Shown here one piece after another: positions 1-5,662 of a stretch of 9,328 nucleotides of DNA. The notes under the pieces are model-generated. The model saw nothing but the letters and a program-made list of their open reading frames with translations. It was not told the DNA's origin and did not search any database. This DNA is from Candidatus Hodarchaeota archaeon. GTDB lineage: Archaea > Asgardarchaeota > Heimdallarchaeia > Hodarchaeales > Hodarchaeaceae. Positions within the stretch are counted from its first letter, which is position 1. The number at the start of each line of letters is the position of its first letter. The stretch covers positions 1-9,328 of the forward strand of contig JAEOSR010000152.1 in the NCBI GenBank assembly GCA_016840285.1. Reading direction: 5' to 3'. The translations under genes and the position numbers were made by a program.

Positions 1-402
1 CAACGTTCTTCAATAGGTATTGAACCTCAGGACTCTCGCGTCCTTAATCAACATTATCAACAAACTTTTAATCGGGACCCTCAAGTTATCGCTTCTTATA
101 TGCGATTTCTTAATGCACTTCTAAGAGAAAATATAGTAAAACTAAAAGAAATTGACCCTAATGCTTTTGAAGAATTTCAAAAAAACTCAGAAGTTCCAGT
201 TTATGTCAAGTTGTATGGATTGACACGTGAAGATTATATTTTTACCTTGACTAAAATTATGGAATTACGAGCAGAACTATATGAAAGGGCAATGAGTAGG
301 GGAGAAAAGGAGTATCAAAGAACAGGTATGTTGCCAAAAGAAAGCTATCTAGTGTCATTACTTGCTTTTCCTAAAGTGGATGATTTCAAAGAATCCAAAT
401 AA
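1..402 (+). CDS. 3' end of an unrecognised protein, cut by the left window edge
   Basis: The reading frame is open from base 1 to the TAA at 400-402, giving 133 residues of a longer protein. The ATG at 100 is probably an internal methionine, because no Shine-Dalgarno-like sequence precedes it and the 33 codons upstream are open and protein-like. The visible part is rich in charged and aromatic residues and is mostly predicted helical by eye, with a Lys/Glu/Arg-rich stretch around residues 90-113. It has no membrane segment, no cysteine motif and no signature I recognise. It is convergent with the regulator that ends at 703, so it is not part of the oxidoreductase cluster. I do not assign a function; the missing N-terminus may hold the diagnostic domain. 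Confidence 0.7.
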   Translation, partial: QRSSIGIEPQDSRVLNQHYQQTFNRDPQVIASYMRFLNALLRENIVKLKEIDPNAFEEFQKNSEVPVYVKLYGLTREDYIFTLTKIMELRAELYERAMSRGEKEYQRTGMLPKESYLVSLLAFPKVDDFKESK

Positions 403-702
403 TCCAACCCCAGATTGTGATAGCTGTTTTCATGATATAAATCATGTTGAAAGGATACTTCAACTCTTGATTTAATCGAATATTTTAAAATACGTCAATC
501 GGCTATTTCTTAAAATGTAGTCCATTGACATATAGAGGGATTGAACTATTAGCATTTGAAGATGTTAAATAAGCAGAAAAATAGACTCCTAGTTGATAAA
601 ATCTCCGATGGGAACTAGAATATAATCAATATCAATCGCATCTTTAACTTTAACCTTTATGAATAATAAACCACTTAATAGTTACTGCTGAATGAACGTT
701 TC
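403..702. other. 300-base non-coding stretch between convergent genes
   Basis: I see no credible coding frame here. The stretch is very AT-rich. It holds a perfect 6-base inverted repeat with a 4-base spacer at 431-446 (listed separately), a short tandem-like stretch of ATCAAT units at about 624-637, and a CTTTAA doublet at about 642-653. A T-run on the minus strand (about 576-580 in plus coordinates) lies beyond the regulator's stop and could act in archaeal T-run termination, but it is not distinctive in such AT-rich DNA. No RNA gene was recognised. Confidence 0.5.
431..446. repeat. Perfect 6-base inverted repeat (CATGAT / ATCATG, 4-base spacer)
   Basis: CATGAT at 431-436 pairs with ATCATG at 441-446 around ATAA. 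It lies 28 bases past the stop of the truncated first gene. The stem is short and AT-rich and is not followed by a run of T, so it is a poor terminator. It may be a protein-binding palindrome or chance. Confidence 0.3.
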
Positions 703-1395
703 TTATTCTTTCTTCGATTCCTTCGTGTTTAGTAGGTTTTGCAGTTGATTAAGCAACTCTGGTCGTTGTAAAAAAACTTTAAGGACACTTGTTAAATCAG
801 CAATGGAATTAAATTTTGTAATGTCAATTTGGCTAAGAGAATCAGCGAATTTTGAATCTTTTCCTGCTTTCTCAATCAATTCTTTTTTTGCTTTGCTATG
901 TAGGATACTGAATTGTTTGAAAAGGTTATAAAAAGAAGCTTCATCAGGTTCTGATGTTTGTAACAACTCTCTTAATGCAACTCTGAGCACCTGAGCATAT
1001 TTCTCACCTTTTTCTGATTCCCACCATTCTAGCTCTTCTTCATCAAACTTGGGATAAAATATCTTAGCTGTTCCACAATATACTTTTTCACAAGATCGGC
1101 TTCCTATTTTTTCACGATAGCCAGCAGCTGTCACTAATCCCGTGTTTTCTAACTTTTCTAAATGGCGGTAAATCGTTTTTAATGTATAAGCATATTCTCC
1201 AGTCTTTTGATCTTGATAGAGATTATGGATATCTTTGACACTCATTAAATTATTTCGTAAGGCAGAAATAATTAGATAATATTCGTTGATTAAATCGAAT
1301 TCCTCTTTTGAGACGAGTTTCACATTATTGGGTTTATACGTAATGTAAAAACAATAGTCTGAGGATTCTTTGTTTAAATTATTACCGTTCTTCAT
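703..1395 (-). CDS. Winged-helix DNA-binding transcriptional regulator
   Basis: This 230-residue protein has a helix-turn-helix at about residues 38-88. The segment ISALRNNLMSVKDI is followed by a probable recognition helix at about 71-83 (TLKTIYRHLEKLE), the turn NTGLV, and a basic wing at about 90-115 containing SRSCEKVYCG. This order matches winged-helix regulators of the ArsR/MarR-like type common in archaea. The C-terminal half (about 116-230) is helical and acidic to mixed, and could dimerise or sense a ligand. Cys103 and Cys108 lie in or next to the wing, so redox or metal sensing is possible but unproven. It is transcribed divergently from the oxidoreductase cluster across a short promoter region, which makes it the natural candidate regulator of that cluster. 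The ATG at 1393-1395 is the first in frame and sits about 60 bases below a good archaeal promoter. The DNA-binding role is confident; the target and effector are unknown. Confidence 0.82.
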   Translation of the reverse strand: MKNGNNLNKESSDYCFYITYKPNNVKLVSKEEFDLINEYYLIISALRNNLMSVKDIHNLYQDQKTGEYAYTLKTIYRHLEKLENTGLVTAAGYREKIGSRSCEKVYCGTAKIFYPKFDEEELEWWESEKGEKYAQVLRVALRELLQTSEPDEASFYNLFKQFSILHSKAKKELIEKAGKDSKFADSLSQIDITKFNSIADLTSVLKVFLQRPELLNQLQNLLNTKESKKE

Positions 1396-1442
1396 TCTAA
1401 GTCACTTGTGGAAAAAAATAGGAAATTCGATTGAGAGTCTGA

Positions 1443-1460
1443 TGAATTCTCTTTAATTCA
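1443..1460. promoter_or_regulatory. Inverted repeat at the predicted regulator transcription start (possible operator)
   Basis: TGAATT (1443-1448) and AATTCA (1455-1460) are exact reverse complements separated by six bases. The repeat covers the point where the minus-strand BRE/TATA signal predicts the mRNA to begin. An operator there would allow autorepression by the dimeric regulator. The arms are short and AT-rich, so chance is a real alternative. Confidence 0.3.
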
Positions 1461-1475
1461 GAGGTTAATATGATA

Positions 1476-1490
1476 TTAGATAAACTTTCG
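1476..1490 (-). promoter_or_regulatory. BRE/TATA promoter of the winged-helix regulator
   Basis: Read on the minus strand, the sequence is CGAAAG (1490-1485) followed directly by TTTATCTAA (1484-1476). This is close to the archaeal purine-rich BRE plus TTTATATA-type TATA box. Transcription would be expected to start about 22-27 bases downstream, near 1453-1458, leaving a leader of about 60 bases before the ATG at 1395. The call is by eye and has not been scored against a matrix. Confidence 0.5.
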
Positions 1491-1497
1491 CCATAAT

Positions 1498-1511
1498 GGG
1501 AAATTTAATAA
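1498..1511 (+). promoter_or_regulatory. Weak BRE/TATA-like promoter for the plus-strand cluster
   Basis: GGGAAA (1498-1503) precedes TTTAATAA (1504-1511), an acceptable but not strong archaeal BRE/TATA arrangement. It predicts a transcript start near 1530-1537. That would place the 62-codon ORF (ATG 1547) almost at the 5' end of the mRNA and leave about 170 bases before the LLM 1 start at 1704. Confidence 0.3.
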
Positions 1512-1546
1512 ATGCGATTACAATTATTGACATTATAGGTTAATAA

Positions 1547-1735
1547 ATGTCATGTATTGTGAAAATTGCTCAGGCATTAGAAATAGACCTATACGAACAG
1601 GAAATAACCTATCTAGAAGAAAAGTATAATCCTCGAGAATCGACTGGTCACTACGCGGGATATTTATGGCAGGAGATTTACAAGACTAGGAAGGTATATT
1701 CAGGTGAAAATTGGTTTACAGGTATATCATTTTGA
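1547..1735 (+). CDS. Doubtful 62-codon ORF overlapping the start of LLM oxidoreductase 1
   Basis: The ORF is open from ATG 1547, directly after an in-frame TAA, to a TGA inside the next gene. It overlaps LLM 1 by 32 bases in another frame. Its first 45 or so residues look protein-like: KIAQALEIDLYE resembles the last helix of XRE-type helix-turn-helix domains, and EITYLEEKYNPRES follows. The final residues are simply the LLM 1 start read out of frame. No upstream frame supplies the rest of a helix-turn-helix, and there is no clear ribosome binding site, although a weak promoter would start transcription just before it. It could be a small real gene translated almost leaderlessly, an upstream ORF affecting LLM 1, a decayed regulator, or chance. 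Confidence 0.25.
   Translation: MSCIVKIAQALEIDLYEQEITYLEEKYNPRESTGHYAGYLWQEIYKTRKVYSGENWFTGISF
1688..1695 (+). promoter_or_regulatory. Shine-Dalgarno site fixing the GTG start of LLM 1
   Basis: AGGAAGGT ends eight bases before the GTG at 1704. Its presence, plus alignment of the N-terminus with LLM 3 (which begins with ATG at the same residue), supports GTG as the true start. Confidence 0.6.
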
Positions 1736-2633
1736 TTGGCCTGGTAGCCCTGAAAATATCGGATCTAAATTAATAGAAATTGCGCAAACTGCTGAAAGGG
1801 CAGGATTCTCTAGCCTCTGGGTTATGGATCATTTCTTTCAGGTAGGAAGTGCGTTTGGGCCCCCTGAAGCACCCATGCTGGAAGGTTATAATACTATATC
1901 CTATTTAGCAGCTATTACACAACATATCAAAGTTGGATTAATGGTCACGGGGAATTTCTATCGGCATCCAGGAATATTAATTAAGACAGTCACAACCTTA
2001 GACGTTCTTTCTGGAGGGAGAGCGTATCTTGGTATCGGTGCAGGATGGTATGAACGGGAGGCAAAAGGTCTAGGGGTGCCGTTTCCTCCAGTACGAGAGC
2101 GTATCGAACGTCTAGAGGAGACACTTCAGATCGCTAGATATATGTGGAAAGGTGATCAATCCTTATTTGAGGGAAAATACTATCACCTTGCTGAACCAAT
2201 CAACAATCCCCAACCATTAACTTCTCCACATCCACCAATCCTGATTGGATGTGAAGGTGAAAAGAAAATGTTGCGATTAGTAGCACAGTATGCGGATGCT
2301 GTCAACTTTCAACTCGGTACTCCTTTGAAGGGATTCCCACTATGGCTTACAGAGCGTTATCAAAAACGTAAAGAACTTTTGACAAGAAAACTCGATATAT
2401 TAAAGTCGCATTGTAGTAAAGTCGGGCGAACTTATGATGAGATTGAAAGAACAGTTCTTGGTACCATTAAACTTGCTCCTAATGCAATGAACACCACTGA
2501 AATTGTAGAATTATGTCAAGGATTAGCAAAAATAGGTTTCCAACATATCATATTCAACATGCCCAATGTTCATGAGATTGAACCTCTCGAAGTAATTGGA
2601 AAGGAGGTTATTCCAGCAATAGCTGGATTATAG
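1704..2633 (+). CDS. LLM-class (luciferase-like) F420-dependent oxidoreductase, paralogue 1
   Basis: The 309-residue protein is a single (beta/alpha)8-barrel luciferase-like oxidoreductase, predicted cytosolic and of normal length. Family marks are LWVMDH at 38-43, NFYRHPG at 84-90, LDVLSGGRAYLGIGAGW at 99-115 followed by YEREAKGLGVPFPP, RLEETLQI, and HPPILIG before GEKKMLRLVAQYADAVN. The pattern resembles the F420-dependent family known as TIGR03560 (Rv1855c-like). Members of such families transfer hydride between reduced F420 and an organic substrate, but some use FMN, so the cofactor is inferred. The usual glycine pair after PPILIG is Cys-Glu here, whereas LLM 2 keeps Gly-Gly. It starts with GTG, supported by the site at 1688-1695. 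GNAT-like protein 1 follows after 35 bases, so the two are probably co-transcribed. The substrate is unknown. Confidence 0.9.
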   Translation: MKIGLQVYHFDWPGSPENIGSKLIEIAQTAERAGFSSLWVMDHFFQVGSAFGPPEAPMLEGYNTISYLAAITQHIKVGLMVTGNFYRHPGILIKTVTTLDVLSGGRAYLGIGAGWYEREAKGLGVPFPPVRERIERLEETLQIARYMWKGDQSLFEGKYYHLAEPINNPQPLTSPHPPILIGCEGEKKMLRLVAQYADAVNFQLGTPLKGFPLWLTERYQKRKELLTRKLDILKSHCSKVGRTYDEIERTVLGTIKLAPNAMNTTEIVELCQGLAKIGFQHIIFNMPNVHEIEPLEVIGKEVIPAIAGL

Positions 2634-2648
2634 AATTTAAACATTGGA

Positions 2649-2663
2649 ATAAAGGAGGATGAA
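2649..2663 (+). promoter_or_regulatory. Strong Shine-Dalgarno site of GNAT-like gene 1, shared with gene 2
   Basis: ATAAAGGAGGATGAA contains a full AAAGGAGGAT match to the 16S rRNA 3' end, about ten bases before the ATG at 2669. The GNAT-like gene 2 leader carries the same string minus three bases (ATAAAGGATGAA at 6638-6649), which suggests the leader was duplicated with the gene. Confidence 0.6.
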
Positions 2664-2668
2664 TCGTA

Positions 2669-3634
2669 ATGAAAGTAGTTTATCGACATTATGAACACAA
2701 TCAAGGACTAGAAGAACAGCAAGCAAAAGTCTATATGGAAGTATCAGGACTCCCTGCTAATGCAGAAGAGATTAAAAGACGTTTCAAAGGAGAAGAAAGA
2801 GATCCTCAAAGTGCACGTTATGTATTAACGGAGGACGGCCAACTTTTAGCATATGTGCAAACAAGTGAATGGGTTGCGAGATCAGGAACACATATTATCA
2901 GTTATCCCTGGGCCTTGCCAGAATGTCCCTCCGAGGCACAAGAAAAAATTTTTGATGAATTATTAACATGGTTACAAGACACTATCCGCCCCCAAGTAAT
3001 TGCTGGAGAAGTTGTATTCGATACACCGACTACTGATGAACGTATTAAGTTTTTTCAAAGGAAAGGCTTCGTTGAAAAGGAACATCTTTATGTAAATAGT
3101 GTTGACTTAGATCTTATTGAAGTGAGTAAATGGGAGACGAACGATGAAATTGCCTCTTATACTTGCAGAACAGGTACAATCGAAGATCTTGACCAATTAA
3201 TTGAAGTCTGTCATGCAGATAATTACATGCGTGATGTGTTTCCAAGCGTAGAAGAGGCAAAATATTTCTTTGAAAAAACCTTTCTTAAAGATAGTCACAA
3301 TAAATTAATTATTAAGGATAATCAGGTAGTTTCTGTAGGTAATCCTAATCGAAGAAAAGTGAAAAGAGGTAACAAACCTGAAAAAGAATTAGTTTCTCTA
3401 ACTTCAGCTACACGATTAGAACATCCACAAGCTTGGAAACGATTACTTATTGAAATTGCTAAAGAATGTCTTAGAAGTGGTTGGGAGAATCTTCCCTTAA
3501 GAATTAGTTGTTTATTTTTCGGGTATTCCATGAATGCAATCTTCCTAGCAGAATTGCAAGAAGAAATTGAAGATATTGCGGTGTTGTTCGTCTATACTAA
3601 TGAATATCCAAAACATCGCCATCTGCGGTATTAA
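2669..3634 (+). CDS. Two-domain GNAT-like protein, paralogue 1 (acetyltransferase activity doubtful)
   Basis: This 321-residue protein looks like two GNAT folds in a row. The first half (about 1-145) has the typical strand pair YVLTEDGQLLAYVQ (51-64) and the late motif FFQRKGF (128-134). The second half (about 160-321) has TIEDLDQLIEVCHAD, a loop rich in basic residues, and IEIAKECLRSGW. The acetyl-CoA pyrophosphate loop (Gln/Arg-x-x-Gly-x-Gly/Ala) is not visible in either half. The first has PWALPECPSEAQEKIF (80-95) at that place and the second has HPQAWKRL around Gln254. It may therefore bind an acyl-CoA differently, or not catalyse at all. It follows LLM 1 by 35 bases, and a close paralogue lies at 6658-7608. 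GNAT-like fold is fairly sure; substrate and activity are unknown. Confidence 0.75.
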   Translation: MKVVYRHYEHNQGLEEQQAKVYMEVSGLPANAEEIKRRFKGEERDPQSARYVLTEDGQLLAYVQTSEWVARSGTHIISYPWALPECPSEAQEKIFDELLTWLQDTIRPQVIAGEVVFDTPTTDERIKFFQRKGFVEKEHLYVNSVDLDLIEVSKWETNDEIASYTCRTGTIEDLDQLIEVCHADNYMRDVFPSVEEAKYFFEKTFLKDSHNKLIIKDNQVVSVGNPNRRKVKRGNKPEKELVSLTSATRLEHPQAWKRLLIEIAKECLRSGWENLPLRISCLFFGYSMNAIFLAELQEEIEDIAVLFVYTNEYPKHRHLRY

Positions 3635-3694
3635 GACACTTGCTTTCCCTAATGCAATATGAAAGAGTCGTTTGGAATGGTCGGATTGTAAAAA

Positions 3695-4492
3695 ATGAGA
3701 AATGAAACCAAGGAAGTTGCATTAGTAACTGGAGCATCAAGTGGGATTGGAGAAGCTTTTGCTAGACTATTAGCTTCTCAAGGTTACAATCTTTTCATCG
3801 TTGCACGAAGGGAAGAACTAGTACGACAATTATCTCATGAATTAGAAAATAAGTATTTCATAAAAAGTGAATCTATATCATTAGATTTATCTAAAGAAAA
3901 TGATATAGTAACACTTGAAAAGCGAATAACTGAATCCAATAAAATCTCAATGTTGATTAATAACGCAGGTTTTGGGACGAGGGGTGTTTTTGCTGATGTA
4001 GATATTGATAAGTCTGTGAATATGATTAAGGTTCATATAATTGCAGGCATTAGATTGATAAAAGCCGTTCTTCCTCAAATGATAGAACGTAATAGTGGAA
4101 CAATTATCAATGTTTCAACTTTAACTGCTGATTTCCCCAATCCTGGTTATGCTGTTTATACTGCAACCAAGGCCTTCCTGAATAGTTTTTCAAAAACATT
4201 ACAGTTAGAACTGAAGGAGAAAAACCTCAATATTACAGTTCAGTCACTCTGTCCTGGACTTACAAAAACCAACTTTTTTAGCACAGATGAATGGAATTTG
4301 GAATCTGCTAATAATTTTTTTGATGAATATAAAGCTATGTCTCCAGAACGAGTAGTTGAGGAATCTCTCATATCATTATCAAAAGGAACTGTTGTTGTAA
4401 TTCCTGGCCCAAAGAATCGTCAAATCCATTCTTTAATGGCTAATGAAGGAAAATCATGGCGAGAAGCAACTAAAATTGTTTTTCACATCTAA
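3695..4492 (+). CDS. Classical short-chain dehydrogenase/reductase (SDR), NADP(H)-type
   Basis: The 265-residue protein is a classical SDR with a Rossmann fold. The dinucleotide motif TGASSGIG is at 12-19, and Arg38-Arg39 after the second strand favours NADP(H). NNAGFG is at 89-94, NVS with catalytic Ser141 at 139-141, and the active-site Tyr155 and Lys159 lie in YTATK. LCPGLTKTNFF is the post-catalytic segment near the substrate loop. Length is normal and there is no signal peptide or membrane segment. At the position of the usual catalytic-tetrad Asn (helix before RLIKAVLPQM) there is His114, a variant also seen in some SDRs. SDRs of this type reduce ketones or oxidise secondary alcohols; the substrate is unknown. 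The Shine-Dalgarno site is poor (GGAATGG, 3674-3680), so the start is less certain than the family. It lies between GNAT-like 1 and LLM 2 with gaps of 58-60 bases. Confidence 0.9.
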   Translation: MRNETKEVALVTGASSGIGEAFARLLASQGYNLFIVARREELVRQLSHELENKYFIKSESISLDLSKENDIVTLEKRITESNKISMLINNAGFGTRGVFADVDIDKSVNMIKVHIIAGIRLIKAVLPQMIERNSGTIINVSTLTADFPNPGYAVYTATKAFLNSFSKTLQLELKEKNLNITVQSLCPGLTKTNFFSTDEWNLESANNFFDEYKAMSPERVVEESLISLSKGTVVVIPGPKNRQIHSLMANEGKSWREATKIVFHI

Positions 4493-4534
4493 GCTGGAAT
4501 TGATAAGAAAATATTGAAATTAAAATTAATTAAT

Positions 4535-4550
4535 GGAGAGAAAAAGGAAG
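4535..4550 (+). promoter_or_regulatory. Shine-Dalgarno region deciding a TTG start for LLM 2
   Basis: GGAGAG (4535-4540) and AGGAAG (4545-4550) lie just before TTG 4551. The string ATGGAGA here also precedes LLM 3 (8732-8738), where it acts as the ribosome binding site eight bases before the ATG. This suggests the ATG at 4533 is part of the binding site rather than the start. Confidence 0.5.
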
Positions 4551-5495
4551 TTGAAAGTCGGTTTACATATAGGAAAATTTGATTGGCCTGGAAGTCCAAA
4601 TAACATTAGTGAAAAACTAGAAGCAATCGCAAAAACTGCAGAGGATAATAGATTTTACAGCTTATGGGTTATGGATCATCTTTTCCAGTTAGGAACCCAG
4701 TATGGCATTATTCACGGTCCAGTCGAAGCACCCATGTTGGAAGGATATAGTACAATCGCCTATTTAGCTGCCTTAACTCAGAAAATAAAAATTGGACTGG
4801 CAGTAACTTGTAATTTCTTCCGACATCCTGGGTTATTAGTTAAAATAGTTTCAACCATCGATGTTCTGTCCAATGGCCGTACTTATCTCGGTATTGGTGC
4901 TGGTTGGTTTGAACACGAGGCCAAGGGCCTAGGTATCCCTCTACCCCCCTCCTTCACTGAACGGTTCAAACGTCTTGAAGAAACTCTCCAAATTATTAAA
5001 CAGATGTGGAAGGGGAACACTGATCCATATGAAGGAAATTATTACAAACTCTCAGAACCAATTAATAGCCCCCAGCCATTGAGTACTCCTCATCCTCCTA
5101 TTATGATTGGTGGAGCTGGAGAGAAAAAAACATTGAGGCTTGTAGCTAAGTATGCAGATGCGTGTAATATTGTCGTTGGATCACCCGATGAAGAGTTTGG
5201 ATTATTGAACATAAGCCACGCCGAGGAAATTAATTACCTTCAAAGAAAAATTAATGTTTTAAAAAAGCATTGTAAGGACATTGGGCGTCCTTATGACGAA
5301 ATTGAAAAAACTGTAGCAACTTATATTAAATTACCCTCCGATTCTATGAGAACTGATGAAATTATTACTTTTTGTGGTAAATTAGCAGAGTTGGGCTTTC
5401 AGCATGTCATTTTTAATATCCCAAATGTCCATGAGATTACCCCCCTCAACATACTAGGAAAAGAGGTCATCCCAAAATTAGAAAAACTCAATTAA
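4551..5495 (+). CDS. LLM-class F420-dependent oxidoreductase, paralogue 2
   Basis: This luciferase-like oxidoreductase has 314 residues from the preferred TTG start, or 320 from ATG 4533. TTG is preferred because residue 2 onward (KVGLHIGKFDWPGSP) aligns with the first residues of LLM 1 and LLM 3, and because the ATG sits inside the ribosome binding site. It keeps the fullest set of family motifs in this window: LWVMDHLFQLG, NFFRHPGLL, GIGAGWFEHEAKGLGIPLPP, RLEETLQI, and HPPIMIGGAGEKKTLRLVAKYADA with the intact Gly-Gly of the cofactor phosphate site. It is therefore the best candidate for a genuine F420 enzyme. It differs from LLM 1 by a four-residue insertion before GPVEAPMLEGY, in a loop near the barrel mouth that may affect substrate choice. 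Between the two, roughly two-thirds of residues in the central region match by eye. The next gene is 167 bases away, which may mark an operon boundary. Confidence 0.9.
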   Translation: MKVGLHIGKFDWPGSPNNISEKLEAIAKTAEDNRFYSLWVMDHLFQLGTQYGIIHGPVEAPMLEGYSTIAYLAALTQKIKIGLAVTCNFFRHPGLLVKIVSTIDVLSNGRTYLGIGAGWFEHEAKGLGIPLPPSFTERFKRLEETLQIIKQMWKGNTDPYEGNYYKLSEPINSPQPLSTPHPPIMIGGAGEKKTLRLVAKYADACNIVVGSPDEEFGLLNISHAEEINYLQRKINVLKKHCKDIGRPYDEIEKTVATYIKLPSDSMRTDEIITFCGKLAELGFQHVIFNIPNVHEITPLNILGKEVIPKLEKLN

Positions 5496-5662
5496 TACAT
5501 TTTTTAGAAGTAAAATTGATGATGTACTGAATTAAGGAGAAATGGATTGCAATGAAGTCGTCCTTTTTCGTTTATCATGAATATGTCTAAAATTATTTGA
5601 TAAAATCCTCAAGGTTAGGAGACAGCGAAAAATGAAGTGAGTTGAGACGGAGAACATAGGTA
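5496..5662 (+). other. 167-base intergenic gap with an orphan ribosome binding site
   Basis: This is the largest gap within the plus-strand cluster. AAGGAGA (5534-5540) is a good Shine-Dalgarno sequence followed by ATG 5542 and ATG 5552, but both frames stop after 12 codons (5580 and 5590). It may be the worn-down start of a lost gene or a leader region. An AT-rich segment around 5589-5608 could contain a weak promoter for the glycosyltransferase, but no clear BRE/TATA box is visible. Confidence 0.35.

Noticed and set aside
100..102. ATG at 100 as the start of the first gene
   Set aside because: There is no ribosome binding site before it, and the same frame is open and protein-like back to base 1, so the gene begins outside the window.
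403..702. CRISPR array, tRNA or other RNA gene in the non-coding stretch
   Set aside because: No regularly spaced repeats, no cloverleaf-type pairing and no GC-rich island, which would be expected for a structured RNA in an AT-rich archaeon.
3322..3531. 69-codon antisense ORF inside GNAT-like gene 1
   Set aside because: It lies wholly within a well-supported gene on the other strand and has no recognisable motif or ribosome binding site.
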